DNA from: an uncultured Thermoproteales archaeon
GTDB lineage: Archaea; Thermoproteota; Thermoprotei; Thermoproteales; Thermoproteaceae
Assembly (NCBI GenBank): GCA_938027595.1
Contig: CALJAK010000010.1
Span: 1-51,678, forward strand
Length of the DNA stretch: 51,678 nucleotides
Direction: 5' to 3'
The translations under genes and the position numbers were made by a program. Numbering within the stretch: position 1 is the stretch's first letter; each line of letters begins with the position of its first letter. Under the pieces are notes generated by a model, which was not told the DNA's origin, ran no database searches, and saw only the letters and a list, made by a program, of their open reading frames with translations. Positions 1-9,414 of this stretch are shown here, one piece after another.

Positions 1-1
1 C

Positions 2-2188
2 GTAGCGTTGGGGGAGTCGTTTTATGTAGACAACGGCACAATTCACCTAGCCCTAGTAAACCCACGTAATTCTGCAATGGATGTAAAAATCTCCATCCGC
101 TACGCCTCCTACGCCGTTTTGAAAGTGACCGGTGGTTTTTACGACGGTGGAAAGATAAGACTTGAACTATTCGCGATAGAGAGGGGGCAGAGATTCAACG
201 GCGTGTTGAAAATCAACGGCACGAAGGTGCAGTTCCAAAACGGCGTGGGGGAGTACGAAATACCCGGCCCCCTCAAGCGCTACGTTTTGTATTACGACGG
301 GGGTCGGCTCGATTTGAACTTCTCCAGCGTGGAGGTTAAGACGGAGCCGTCTGTGTTGTACTTAGGCGAGGGGGGGAGGGGGACGTTGGTTATATACGTC
401 AACAACCCAAACCCAGTGGATGTAGCTTGTAGAGTGACAAACATCGGCGAGTTTGTCGCGCCCAGAGAAGCGCAGCGCATTTACTATCTCAATTTCTCCG
501 CCGGGAGCGTGGAGGTGATTTGCGGCGACACGCGCGTAGAAGTGCCGGTCTATGGAGTTAGGTACAGATTGACTTACGACTTTGGCGAAAAACGCGGAGT
601 TTTAACAGCGTATTTCGGCACGGAGGCTAGAGATTACCCAGTGGGGGAACTGCCGACGTCTATTGAGTTGAAATACGGCGGTTATACTGCGGCAACACTG
701 CGTTTAGACCCGCCGAAGGTGTCGATCGACGTTGGGAAAATCTACGTAACTCCAACGCAAGTAGAGGCCGAGGTGAGGTTGTCGGTGTGTAGCGCCATCG
801 GCGGCAGGTACATAATTACTGTAGAAAACAGAAAAGTAGAAGTGGAAACCGGCGGCGGATGCGGCTCCGCAGCCGTGAGGCTGCAAGCGCTAGCCAACGA
901 TGGCGTTTTGAAAATCCGCACATCTCTAGGCGATATATCTATAGAGATACCTCCGCCGCGCGTTGAAGTGAAGTTGCTCAAATGGGATATAACCAGAGAG
1001 GGGGAGAGTGCGGTGGTGGAAGTGTCTATAGACGCTGGGGGGTATGTGTACAACGTACTGGGGCGTGACGTAACCGGCGTGGATAAGTTTGAGCACGTCC
1101 TGACTCCCGTCGGCGGAGTGGTCACGTTGGACTACGGCTTTGGCAAATTTGTCATAGAGAGACCGAGAGTGAACATATCCACGCGTCCGGTTGTGGTTGA
1201 GTATGGAGTCCCGGCGAAGTTGGCGGTGGAGGTGAATACGCCGAGGGAACTGTATTTAGATGTAGATGTAGTCTCGTCGCTGGGCGGCAGAGCTCCCCTA
1301 ACGCCCGGGGTCAGCTCCTACAGAGCTCTGTTGGAAATACCTCCGCACGTGGGGACTCACGATGTGGTTATCGAAGTGGGTCCCTACAACGTCACTACTA
1401 GAGTCGAGTGGTACGTGGTGGATTTGCGTCTGGAAGCCGCGAGTCTCGCGCCGGTGGGCAGCGCGGTGTTTCTCAACGTAAGCGGTCGTGTATACCCGCC
1501 GCGCAACGTGTCGGTTGTGTTGGAAGCGTCTCCCTGCGTAGAGGGCGTCCCCCCGTTGGTCTCCATAAACTCCACTATTCGCATAAAAGCCAACGGCAAT
1601 TGTAACGCCACGATTACGGCTTACACAAACTCCAGCCGCGCCGTCGTGAACGTGACGTGGGTTCCTCTAGTTGTAGAATTCGCAGTGGGCGAATTGGGCA
1701 GGCTGAACGGACTCCCCGTCTTCGCCGTAAGCGATTTGCGAGCCTACGGGAGGCTGGGCAGTTTGAAACTACCGGCGGTGATAATAGGCGAGTTCGACAG
1801 ACTGGGGATAGCGAACTACAGCGCAGTGGTGGAGTACATGGGCGTTTCGAACAGCTCCACGATTTTGGGATATGTCGTGCCGCGAGACAAATATCTAACC
1901 GCCGTTAGGCTCAACGAAACACTCCCAGAGGGAGCCAAGCCGTATTTCACATACCTTTTGTACAAAGCTGTGGCTTCCGGCAATTGGGACACAGTAGATG
2001 TAATCTTGGAAATGTACGAGAGAAAGACGCCCGCGTCTATCTTGGGGCGGTGGGTAATCGCTCTAGGCTTAACTTCTGGAAACGCGGAGGGGGCGGTGGC
2101 GTTAGCTACGGCGTTGGCGAAAACAGAGTGGTACGCCGGAATTTTCGTTTTGTTCTCTCTGCTTCTCTTGTTAAAGAAATTCAGCTGA
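2..2188 (+). CDS. Large surface protein with C-terminal membrane anchor (5' end outside window)
   Basis: The reading frame is open from the first bases of the window, so the true start lies upstream; a TTG at position 8 has no promoter and is probably internal. About 728 codons are visible. The protein is beta-rich with repeated stretches typical of Ig/CARDB-like folds and carries many N-glycosylation sequons (for example NFS, NVT, NVS, NSS, NYS, NET). The last about 20 residues are a hydrophobic segment (AGIFVLFSLLLLL) ending in KKFS, a plausible stop-transfer anchor. Seen: sequons and tail. Inferred: an extracellular glycoprotein of the cell surface. No catalytic motif was recognised. Its 3' end overlaps the convergent surface-protein gene by 8 nt. 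Confidence 0.7.
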   Translation, partial: VALGESFYVDNGTIHLALVNPRNSAMDVKISIRYASYAVLKVTGGFYDGGKIRLELFAIERGQRFNGVLKINGTKVQFQNGVGEYEIPGPLKRYVLYYDGGRLDLNFSSVEVKTEPSVLYLGEGGRGTLVIYVNNPNPVDVACRVTNIGEFVAPREAQRIYYLNFSAGSVEVICGDTRVEVPVYGVRYRLTYDFGEKRGVLTAYFGTEARDYPVGELPTSIELKYGGYTAATLRLDPPKVSIDVGKIYVTPTQVEAEVRLSVCSAIGGRYIITVENRKVEVETGGGCGSAAVRLQALANDGVLKIRTSLGDISIEIPPPRVEVKLLKWDITREGESAVVEVSIDAGGYVYNVLGRDVTGVDKFEHVLTPVGGVVTLDYGFGKFVIERPRVNISTRPVVVEYGVPAKLAVEVNTPRELYLDVDVVSSLGGRAPLTPGVSSYRALLEIPPHVGTHDVVIEVGPYNVTTRVEWYVVDLRLEAASLAPVGSAVFLNVSGRVYPPRNVSVVLEASPCVEGVPPLVSINSTIRIKANGNCNATITAYTNSSRAVVNVTWVPLVVEFAVGELGRLNGLPVFAVSDLRAYGRLGSLKLPAVIIGEFDRLGIANYSAVVEYMGVSNSSTILGYVVPRDKYLTAVRLNETLPEGAKPYFTYLLYKAVASGNWDTVDVILEMYERKTPASILGRWVIALGLTSGNAEGAVALATALAKTEWYAGIFVLFSLLLLLKKFS

Positions 2189-4103
2189 AGTAAATAGTGG
2201 CTGTCAAAGCGCCGGAGATCTCCAGCCTCTCGCCTATGCGTACTTTAAAGCTGCGGCCGCGTCTGTCTCGCACTTCTACATATTCCCCATTCCAGAGGAC
2301 TGACTGCGGGTAATCGCTGATGCTTTTGGCAAAGTAGTCTCTGAAGAGCCGATCGACGTAAGACTCCACGTCTTCATCAGACGCGGTGGGTTTCTCGCCG
2401 AATAAGAGGCGGGGTATCAGAGAGCGAGGCACTTCGCAATTGCGCGGGCTGCCGTCTATCAAAACGCGAGTGGGGTTGCCTTGTGCGTCTGTCTCTATTG
2501 ACATTTGGTGGCCGGCCATCTCCATGTGGAAACGCCCGCCGCTGCTCCCAGCGTACCCGCTGAACCTCCCGACGTACGTGTTACCAAATGCTTTCAACTC
2601 TATGGTGCCCTCGGCCGACCTGCGCCCTTGCTCATACGTCAAAGTGCCGCTTATCCGCAGTAAATCAAGGGGAAGGTCAAACCCGCCGCATTTGACGGTC
2701 AACCGCTCAGGCCTCTGGTCATCGAAATCTATCTTAGAGACGTCTCTGATGGTTATCCGCGGGGGCACTAGCCTAGTGACGATCTCTAAGCCGTATTTAC
2801 TGCCGTTTACTTCAATCCACAGCGTTACGCTTCCAGGCGCTTGTGTCGATATTGTGAAGTTCTTCCCCACAACTGCCCCGGGTTCTATTCGGTGTTCGAC
2901 TACGCCGTCTGGCTCCGTCACCACCACGGAAACAGATCTCTTAGTGGCGTTTGTGCTAATTAAGTAACCCCACGCCACCTCCACGGCTCTCTCGTTGGAG
3001 TGGATATATACAGTGGCGGCTTCCCCAGCCCCCGGCCAATCTCTAGACAGCCGGGGGCTCCACACCACTAACTCCACTATGTAGCTGATTATCTTGACGT
3101 TTACTGTGTGTCTAACCGTAGCGTTTACGCTGCCTCCGAGTTTAAACTCTATTACGTAAACGCCGGATTTGTCGATCTTCGCGCTTTTAGTTACGTTTAC
3201 CTCATCGCCTGGTTTCAACGCGATTTCTCTACCGTCGATTGTCAAAAGCGCAGAGGCGTTGCCCGTGTTTTTCACCCAGAGCCACGCTTTCGCCTCCTCG
3301 CCCGGCAGTGCCTCTATTTCTCTAACTCCGCCAACGCGCCATTGTAAATTAGGCGTGTGGTAAAACACTAACAACGGCGCTGAGACTGCGCCCAAGTCAA
3401 TTTGGTATCTACCGGCGGCTTCGATGTGTACAGTCTTGTTTATCTTAACTGCTCTGCCGGGCGGTATCTCCACGCCGTTTATAACGCCTGTGTAATTACC
3501 CACGTTCTCCACCTCGATCTCTACAATGACGTCTGTGGGTAGTTTAGAGACGTTTATCTCCACTGCCTTAGCTACAAAGATGGGGACGAAGTAATACACT
3601 CTCACTTCTTTTGTGTATTCACGTCCATTTACGAAGATAGATAATTTAACCACGCCGCTGTTTCTCACCACAACACTACGGTTTATCACCACCTCCCGCC
3701 CCGGCTCTAGTCTATAGACTTCTCCCTCTACAATCGCTTCGCCAGCGGCGTTCCCCCTGTTTTTTACGTAAACGGAGTAATTCAACAACGTCGGGAGTCT
3801 CGTCGTGTTTAACATGTCTACCGCCCTCAACTCCACGTAGAACTCAGCCCGCGGCGTTTCTGTATACGTCGGCGGGGCGTCGGTAGGGGGGGCAGCCGGC
3901 GGTTGGGGCGTAATCTGCGGCCCGGGGGGCGTGGGAGTGGGCGTAGTAGTGGTTGTAACAACGGGCGTGGTTTGAGGAGTAGTCGTCGGCGCTGTCGGAG
4001 TCGTCGGCGTGGTCCCACTGGCGGTTGGCTGCGTGGTTATAGTCAGAGCGATGTATATAGCTACTAACACAACAGCAGTTGTGAAGTATAGGAGTTTCTT
4101 CAT
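2181..4103 (-). CDS. Secreted/anchored surface protein with Thr/Pro-rich linker and CARDB-like repeats
   Basis: 640 aa. The N-terminus has two Lys and a hydrophobic stretch (LLYFTTAVVLVAIYIALT), a signal peptide or signal anchor. Residues about 25-85 are an extreme Thr/Pro linker. Then follow at least three similar beta modules built around 'NxGNxxxxxxI(D/N)Gxxxxxxxg' patterns, resembling CARDB/NEW3-type adhesion domains, with many N-x-S/T sequons. The C-terminal about 200 residues differ and have no recognised family. The start ATG at 4103 is supported by a TATA-like tatataaa about 24 nt upstream (near 4128), inside the end of cysS. It is probably a cell-surface or S-layer-associated glycoprotein. 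It faces another surface protein tail to tail with an 8-nt overlap. Confidence 0.75.
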   Translation of the reverse strand: MKKLLYFTTAVVLVAIYIALTITTQPTASGTTPTTPTAPTTTPQTTPVVTTTTTPTPTPPGPQITPQPPAAPPTDAPPTYTETPRAEFYVELRAVDMLNTTRLPTLLNYSVYVKNRGNAAGEAIVEGEVYRLEPGREVVINRSVVVRNSGVVKLSIFVNGREYTKEVRVYYFVPIFVAKAVEINVSKLPTDVIVEIEVENVGNYTGVINGVEIPPGRAVKINKTVHIEAAGRYQIDLGAVSAPLLVFYHTPNLQWRVGGVREIEALPGEEAKAWLWVKNTGNASALLTIDGREIALKPGDEVNVTKSAKIDKSGVYVIEFKLGGSVNATVRHTVNVKIISYIVELVVWSPRLSRDWPGAGEAATVYIHSNERAVEVAWGYLISTNATKRSVSVVVTEPDGVVEHRIEPGAVVGKNFTISTQAPGSVTLWIEVNGSKYGLEIVTRLVPPRITIRDVSKIDFDDQRPERLTVKCGGFDLPLDLLRISGTLTYEQGRRSAEGTIELKAFGNTYVGRFSGYAGSSGGRFHMEMAGHQMSIETDAQGNPTRVLIDGSPRNCEVPRSLIPRLLFGEKPTASDEDVESYVDRLFRDYFAKSISDYPQSVLWNGEYVEVRDRRGRSFKVRIGERLEISGALTATIYFS

Positions 4104-4121
4104 GCGTTACAGTTAACTCGT

Positions 4122-5546
4122 TTATATAACTTGTCGTCTTGTAGTGTAATAAGTCTTTGGACCGAAATCGTGGAGTTCTACCCCTATCGTTTTCAATTTT
4201 TCTCTAATGAAATCCGCCAATTGGTACTGTCTCTCTTGCCGTAGTTTAGACCTGACTTCCACCATGGTTTCTATGGCTTCTTTCAATTGTTTGGGTATCT
4301 CCCGCCTCTCTAACACGCCGAGTACGTCAGCCATCTCCACGTACTGCTTTAATATGACCAACGCTCTCTCTCTAGATATCTTCTCTATTTTGTGCAAGAC
4401 AGTGGAGATTATGTACTTAGCTGCGTTGTACAACTGTTGCGCTGCCTCTTGCGTAGAGAGGTCGTCTTCCATAGCGTTGTGAAACGCCTCTACGTATTTC
4501 TCTACCCCAACTTCTTCTAAATCTCTCTCGCCCGCGTCCACGACCGCTTGGCTGAGCTCGTCGTAAGCTGTGTATATAGTCTTCACCATCTCGCCAGCTT
4601 GCTCCAGCGCTTCTTGGCTAAACTCCATGGGTTTTCTGTAATGACTGAGGGCGTAAGTCATTCTCAACGTCTCTCCGCCGTATTTCGCCAACGCCTCTCT
4701 GAGAGTGATTACGTTGCCCAGCGATTTGGACATTTTCTCTCCCCTCACTGTGAGATACCCCACGTGCATCCAGTACCTGGCGAAGTTGTCCAGCCCCAAG
4801 TAAGCCTTGGCGATTGCCACTTCGTTTTCGTGATGTGGAAATATGAGGTCTGCCCCCCCGCCGTGGAAATCGAAGGGAGCCCCCAAGTATTTGGTAGACA
4901 TGACGACGCATTCCAAATGCCACCCCGGTCTGCCGGGGCACCAGGGCGAATTCCACCAGGGCTCTCCCGGAGTCCAACTCTTCCAGAGAGCGAAGTCTAG
5001 GGGGTTTTTCTTGCCGGGTTCCGGCTCCACTCGGGCGCCCGCCATCAGCTCTTCTATCTTCTGCCTAGATAAGAGTCCGTAGTTGGGCACTTTCCCCACT
5101 TGGAAGTATATGGAGCCGTCTGGCGCTGCGTAGGCGTAGCCCCTCTCCACCAGCGTAGAGATCCAAGTGGTCATCTCCTCCACGTGGTCTGTGACTCTTG
5201 GGTAGCTGTGGGCTGGCTTTAGGTAGAGTTGTGTCGAGAGTTGGAAAAACTCAGTTATGTATCTCTCTGGCACTTCTCTCCACCGCTTCTGCGCCTCTTG
5301 TCCAAACTCTTCTCTAGCTCTGGCGATGATTTTGTCATCTACGTCGGTGAAGTTTATCACTAGCTTGACTTGGTAACCCAACAACTCCAAGTACCGCCGG
5401 AATATGTCGAACACTACGTACACTCTGCCGTGTCCCACGTGTATGTGGTCGTAGGGAGTGACGCCGCATACGTAACCCCTGGCGAGTTTGGGGAGGTAGG
5501 TGGAGAATTCCTCCACTTGCCTAGTGGCGGTGTTGTATATACGCAT
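4122..5546 (-). CDS. cysS: Cysteinyl-tRNA synthetase
   Basis: 474 aa class I aminoacyl-tRNA synthetase that charges tRNA-Cys with cysteine in the cytoplasm. The HIGH-type motif (HVGH) lies about 40 residues in, and the KMSKS loop is intact (EKMSKSLGN). Likely zinc ligands are visible: Cys in YVCGVTPYDH, Cys in WHLECVVMS and the HHENE segment. Length fits the usual about 460 aa. Position of the ATG at 5546 is supported by a TATA element about 24 nt upstream (5566-5575) that it shares with the divergent KH-CPSF gene. The presence of CysRS implies direct cysteine charging rather than the SepRS route. Confidence 0.97.
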   Translation of the reverse strand: MRIYNTATRQVEEFSTYLPKLARGYVCGVTPYDHIHVGHGRVYVVFDIFRRYLELLGYQVKLVINFTDVDDKIIARAREEFGQEAQKRWREVPERYITEFFQLSTQLYLKPAHSYPRVTDHVEEMTTWISTLVERGYAYAAPDGSIYFQVGKVPNYGLLSRQKIEELMAGARVEPEPGKKNPLDFALWKSWTPGEPWWNSPWCPGRPGWHLECVVMSTKYLGAPFDFHGGGADLIFPHHENEVAIAKAYLGLDNFARYWMHVGYLTVRGEKMSKSLGNVITLREALAKYGGETLRMTYALSHYRKPMEFSQEALEQAGEMVKTIYTAYDELSQAVVDAGERDLEEVGVEKYVEAFHNAMEDDLSTQEAAQQLYNAAKYIISTVLHKIEKISRERALVILKQYVEMADVLGVLERREIPKQLKEAIETMVEVRSKLRQERQYQLADFIREKLKTIGVELHDFGPKTYYTTRRQVI

Positions 5547-5560
5547 GGCGAAGTTGGCGT

Positions 5561-5576
5561 TTAAGTATTTATATCT
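5561..5576. promoter_or_regulatory. Shared divergent TATA element, cysS / KH-CPSF
   Basis: The sequence ttaagtatttatat reads as a TATA-like box on both strands. Its centre is about 24 nt from the cysS ATG (5546) and about 24 nt from the KH-CPSF GTG (5593). With initiation about 25 nt downstream, both transcripts would begin at their start codons. Confidence 0.6.
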
Positions 5577-5592
5577 CTGTCTACGGGGTGTT

Positions 5593-7488
5593 GTGTCTTA
5601 TTCTGAAATTGAAAATAGAGTGAAGTCTATGTTCCCCATTGACGTCAGTCGGGTGTCTTTCGAGGGGCCCAACCTCTGTATTTACATAAAGAAGCCAGTA
5701 GAGGAAGCGCTAGAGGCAGTGGGCGAGGTGGCTAGAGCTTTGAAGAAGCGGGTAGTGTTGAGAGTAGACCCAGCCAGCAGACTCAGCGTGGAGGCGGCTA
5801 AGCGAGTTATTAGAGAAATTGTGAGTGACGTGAGTGAAATCCGTTTTGAGGAAAGCGGCGATGTTTACATATATCTCGCCAAGCCCGCCAGAGAGCGGGA
5901 GTTGAAATCTATGGCTAGGGAGATTTTTCTAAAGACTGGCTGGAGGGCAGCCATAGAGAGTGGAGTGTCTAACAGCGGGCTGCCGTCGCATGAGATAAAT
6001 GCAGTGAGGCAGATATTTCACGAGGCGTACAACCAACGCAAGTGGTTAATGGAGACTTTAGCTAGGCAAATACACCAAGAGCCGGTGGTGAGAGAGGGCG
6101 CTGTGTTCGTCACTTTTCTGGGGGGCGCCATGGAGGTGGGGAGGAGCGCTCTGCTTGTAAACACAACCGAAAGCCGCATCTTGCTAGACTGCGGTCTCAA
6201 ACCCGGCCAGAACGACGAGGATTTCCCCCTCCTCGACCAATTGGATTTAGACAAGTTAGACGCGGTGGTTTTGACTCACGCCCACATGGACCACGTGGGG
6301 TGTATCCCCATGTTGTACAAATACGGCTACCGGGGGCCGGTGTACATGACTGACCCCACTAAGTACCAAATGTACATCCTCCTCTCGGACTACGTGGAGC
6401 TCAAAGAGCGGGAGGGGGCTGTGGCTAGTTTCTCCAAAGCGGAGGTGGAGGCGGCGGTGTATCACGCCATCACTCTAGATTACGAGGAGGTTACCGACAT
6501 TTCGCCAGATGTCAAATTGACTTTCTACAACGCGGGGCATGAGATAGGCTCCGCCATGGCGCATTTACACATAGGCAACGGGAGGTACAACATACTCTAC
6601 ACTGGCGACTTTAAATACGGCAAGACTAGACTTCTGAACCGCGCCGTGAGTAAATTCAAACGGCTTGAAATGCTCATCATGGAGTCCACTTACGGCGGTA
6701 GAGACGATTTGCAACCCCCCAGAGTGGAGGCGGAGGGAGCTCTGGCGAGACACGTGACTGAGGCTGTGTCTAAGGGGGGCAAAGTGTTGATCCCTGCTTT
6801 CAGCACCGGCAGGGGGCAGGAGATACTCTATGTACTCAACAAAATGATGGAGGGGGGACTCGTGCCGAGAGTGCCCATTTACGTAGATGGCATGATTGTG
6901 GAAACTCTCAACGCCTATTTGACGTACCCCCACTATCTAAATCTGGAGGTGGCTGAGGAGATATACAACGGCGTGAATCCCTTCACTACCTCGGGCAGTG
7001 TGGTGATTGTGGACAGAGCGAGGAGGATTGAGGATAGGATTAACCAAGTGGCTAAGATAACTCAGAGCGACGAACCCGCCGTCATAATTGCTCCCCACGG
7101 CATGTTGAACGGGGGGCCCGTCTTGGATTACTTCGCCCAATTGGCGCACGACGAGAGGAACAAATTGATTTTTGTCTCTTACCAAGCAGACGGCACGTTG
7201 GGCAGGAGGATTCTCAACGGCGAGCGGGAGTTCGTGGTGAGGAGTCTCACAGCTGGCGAAGTGAAGATGGGTGTCAAAATGGACGTGGTGTCTATACCCG
7301 GCTTCTCGGGACATAGCGATAGGAGAGAGCTCATGCGCTACGTGGAGCATCTAGAGCCAAAACCGAGAAAAATTGTGTTAATCCACGGGGAGCCCTCTAA
7401 GTTAGTGAGTCTAGCCACCTCCATAGAGCTTAGGTACAAGATAACTACTCTAATCCCTAAGGTGGGTGAGAGAGTGAGAGCTCTCTAG
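5593..7488 (+). CDS. KH-domain beta-CASP ribonuclease (archaeal CPSF/aCPSF1 type)
   Basis: 631 aa from GTG 5593. Members of this family cut RNA 3' ends and act in archaeal transcription termination and RNA decay. An N-terminal KH-like region (about residues 1-145) is followed by a metallo-beta-lactamase domain with THAHMDHVG (HxHxDH zinc motif), HEIGSA and TGDFKYG. A beta-CASP domain follows, with FSTGRGQE and HGMLNGG, and then the closing SGHSDRRE motif. The length matches the about 640 aa family norm. GTG 5593 was chosen over upstream starts because the TATA box sits about 24 nt ahead and the KH domain begins just after it. Its end overlaps memo by 4 nt on the opposite strand. Confidence 0.94.
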   Translation: MSYSEIENRVKSMFPIDVSRVSFEGPNLCIYIKKPVEEALEAVGEVARALKKRVVLRVDPASRLSVEAAKRVIREIVSDVSEIRFEESGDVYIYLAKPARERELKSMAREIFLKTGWRAAIESGVSNSGLPSHEINAVRQIFHEAYNQRKWLMETLARQIHQEPVVREGAVFVTFLGGAMEVGRSALLVNTTESRILLDCGLKPGQNDEDFPLLDQLDLDKLDAVVLTHAHMDHVGCIPMLYKYGYRGPVYMTDPTKYQMYILLSDYVELKEREGAVASFSKAEVEAAVYHAITLDYEEVTDISPDVKLTFYNAGHEIGSAMAHLHIGNGRYNILYTGDFKYGKTRLLNRAVSKFKRLEMLIMESTYGGRDDLQPPRVEAEGALARHVTEAVSKGGKVLIPAFSTGRGQEILYVLNKMMEGGLVPRVPIYVDGMIVETLNAYLTYPHYLNLEVAEEIYNGVNPFTTSGSVVIVDRARRIEDRINQVAKITQSDEPAVIIAPHGMLNGGPVLDYFAQLAHDERNKLIFVSYQADGTLGRRILNGEREFVVRSLTAGEVKMGVKMDVVSIPGFSGHSDRRELMRYVEHLEPKPRKIVLIHGEPSKLVSLATSIELRYKITTLIPKVGERVRAL

Positions 7489-8315
7489 CGGTAGAAGAGC
7501 AAACTGGCGTAACCCACAGTCTCGTCCATGTAACCACTTGTGTCGCCAGAGGTGGCGTGTCTCAAGAGAGACACCTCTCCATACCCCAACTCTCTGGCTG
7601 CGGTTATGAGTGTGGCCACGGGCCCCACGCCACACATGGATATGTTGAATTTCGACGCCACTTCGAAGAGACCCCCCTCGTCCAACTCTAGAATTCTACC
7701 TATAGCCATATCGTCTTTTTTCATAGTGACGTCGTGCGGTTCGTAGTGGTTAAAATCGCTGCTAGCCACTATGTATATCTTCCTGCCGTCTTCTCTCACC
7801 ACTCTCGCCAGAGCTTTACCCAACTCTCTAGCCGCAGAGGGAGTCTGCCTCCACATGGCGATGGGGACGAAAGTGACGTCGCCGAAGTAGTACTGGATGA
7901 GGGGCAGCTGAACTTCTATAGAGTGCTCTCTAGAGAAGGCGTGGGGGTCTTCCTCAACGCCAAGTCTAGAAGCCAACCGCTGATCTACCTCAACCCGACC
8001 CAGCGGCGTTTCCCAAACGCCGGACTTCGCCACAGCCACCGGAGCGCCGACGCCATAGTGATTGGGCCCCACTACCACCACTACGTCTGGCTTGCCGTAT
8101 CCAGCTAGAGCTGAGTAAAGCCAAGCCGCCACTGGCCCCGAGTAGATGTAACCCGCGTGCGGCGCCACGCCCCCGAGAGCGTCGGCGCCAAGTTTCGGTA
8201 GCTGCGGCACTTTGGGCCCCAGCTCATGTCTAATCGCCCATTCAATCTGCTGTAGCAACTCTTCTCTGTCTGACGGGTAAAAATACCCAGCTACCGCCGG
8301 CTTTCTGACTCGCAT
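7485..8315 (-). CDS. Memo family protein (AmmeMemoRadiSam protein B type)
   Basis: 276 aa. The N-terminus [17 protein letters not shown] and the segments [28 protein letters not shown] and ASSDFNHY are the hallmark blocks of the Memo family, related to class III extradiol dioxygenases; conserved His/Asp/Glu residues could bind metal. The biochemical role in archaea is not established. The gene follows rps2 with a TAATG stop-start fusion at 8313-8317 and has no TATA box of its own, so it is very likely translated from the S2 transcript. The partner family AMMECR1 is found in this window too, but 36 kb away. Confidence 0.92.
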   Translation of the reverse strand: MRVRKPAVAGYFYPSDREELLQQIEWAIRHELGPKVPQLPKLGADALGGVAPHAGYIYSGPVAAWLYSALAGYGKPDVVVVVGPNHYGVGAPVAVAKSGVWETPLGRVEVDQRLASRLGVEEDPHAFSREHSIEVQLPLIQYYFGDVTFVPIAMWRQTPSAARELGKALARVVREDGRKIYIVASSDFNHYEPHDVTMKKDDMAIGRILELDEGGLFEVASKFNISMCGVGPVATLITAARELGYGEVSLLRHATSGDTSGYMDETVGYASLLFYR

Positions 8316-8932
8316 TAGACTAACCGCGTTTCAAAATCCTCCACCGGCGTGGGGAGGTCTTGGTCTAGCTTCAACTCGCCTCTCTCTCTGAGGACTTGCC
8401 TCGCCAATATCCAGAAGATCAAAGCGAGACTTTTCCTACCCTTGTTGTTGCATGGTATCATGAAATCTATGTATTGATGTGGAGTGTCTGTGTCCACTAG
8501 AGCCACCACTGGAATCCCCACTCTAGCCGCCTCCGACACTGCTTGCGCGTCTAGCTTGGGGTCCACTACGAACAACAAATCTACCTCTTGATAGTGGTTG
8601 AGGTTTGGATTTGTCAAAGTGCCAGGTATAAACCTGCCGGTCAGAGCTCTGCAGCCCACGTACTTACAAAACATTTGCACCGGCTTGAACCCATACGGTC
8701 TGGTGGTGTGTACTAAAACTCTATCTGGGTTGTACCTAGAGATGAACTTGGCGGCGATTTTCAAACGCTCGTCTATCTTCTTTATGTCGAATATCCTAAG
8801 CCCGTCGGGTCTCACGGCGAATACAAACCCCCTGTCCTCTAGGTATTTGTTAGATAGTCTAGTGCCCAACCTCACGCCCGCCGATAGGTATTTGTCTAGA
8901 GGCACTAAATACTCATACCTCTCGTCAGACAC
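8315..8932 (-). CDS. rps2: 30S ribosomal protein S2
   Basis: 205 aa archaeal/eukaryotic-type uS2. Recognisable blocks: [11 protein letters not shown] near the start, [20 protein letters not shown], and [18 protein letters not shown] followed by [13 protein letters not shown], which is typical of the family. It is part of the small ribosomal subunit head/body junction. The start is GTG at 8932, with a strong TATA (ttatatatac, 8951-8960) centred about 24 nt upstream, indicating a leaderless transcript. It lies downstream of the kinase/FHA pair and directly upstream of memo. Confidence 0.97.
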   Translation of the reverse strand: MSDERYEYLVPLDKYLSAGVRLGTRLSNKYLEDRGFVFAVRPDGLRIFDIKKIDERLKIAAKFISRYNPDRVLVHTTRPYGFKPVQMFCKYVGCRALTGRFIPGTLTNPNLNHYQEVDLLFVVDPKLDAQAVSEAARVGIPVVALVDTDTPHQYIDFMIPCNNKGRKSLALIFWILARQVLRERGELKLDQDLPTPVEDFETRLV

Positions 8933-8949
8933 GAGAGTCCTCTCGCAGC

Positions 8950-8961
8950 TTTATATATACT
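8950..8961 (-). promoter_or_regulatory. TATA box for rps2-memo
   Basis: On the minus strand the sequence gtatatataa lies about 24 nt before the rps2 GTG, in the 29-nt gap after the FHA gene. This gives rps2 its own promoter within the leftward gene run. Confidence 0.6.
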
Positions 8962-9408
8962 TTACTCCCACTTCACCACAACGCTAATTTTAGTGTTACC
9001 CACGCGAATTAAACTCTTTTCGCCTATACTTTCTGCCTTTATCCGCCGCTCTCCACTCTCTGTGATTACATACGTCCCGTTGCTACTCCCCAAGTCCTCC
9101 ACCACCACGCCGTTTGTGGTAGCTATCAACCTCAAGTGCCTCCGCGAAACTGTCCCGTCTGGAATCACAATGTTGTTTTCCACAGCTCTACCCACTGTGA
9201 TCACTACGCCGGGTGAATTAATTCTATACACAAATTTCCTCCCCACCAACATGGCGACGTTGCTTTCCACAATCTCAATCACTACCTCTCCAGACGGCGT
9301 GCGGGTTAGTTTCTTTGTGGTAGCTTCAGGTTTGTAGGCGTTACAAACTTTGCAAACTACCACCTCGTCTCTGTTCTCGGCGCCGCATATGGGACACTTC
9401 CACGGCAT
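8962..9408 (-). CDS. FHA-domain protein with N-terminal zinc ribbon
   Basis: 148 aa. Residues 4-22 hold a Cys4 mini-zinc ribbon (CPICG...CKVCN). Residues about 65-148 form an FHA phosphothreonine-binding domain with the canonical signature GRAxxNNIVIPD, VSRRHLRL and DLGSSNGTYV; the conserved Arg, Ser, His and Asn of phosphopeptide recognition are all present. It lies 6 nt downstream of a membrane Ser/Thr kinase, whose substrate or reader it probably is (inference from context). A TATA-like attttttaaag near 9432, in the end of the kinase gene, could also drive it alone. The arrangement parallels bacterial STPK-FHA pairs. Confidence 0.92.
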   Translation of the reverse strand: MPWKCPICGAENRDEVVVCKVCNAYKPEATTKKLTRTPSGEVVIEIVESNVAMLVGRKFVYRINSPGVVITVGRAVENNIVIPDGTVSRRHLRLIATTNGVVVEDLGSSNGTYVITESGERRIKAESIGEKSLIRVGNTKISVVVKWE

Positions 9409-9414
9409 GTCTAA

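Noticed and set aside
742-1125. 127-aa antisense open frame inside the first surface-protein gene
   Set aside because: Shadow of a Thr/Ser/Pro-biased complementary strand; no promoter, no coupling and the sense strand is a coherent protein.
5545-5592. Upstream ATG 5545 as start of the KH-CPSF protein
   Set aside because: It would place the TATA element inside the coding region and add 16 residues of no family similarity; GTG 5593 fits promoter spacing and domain start.
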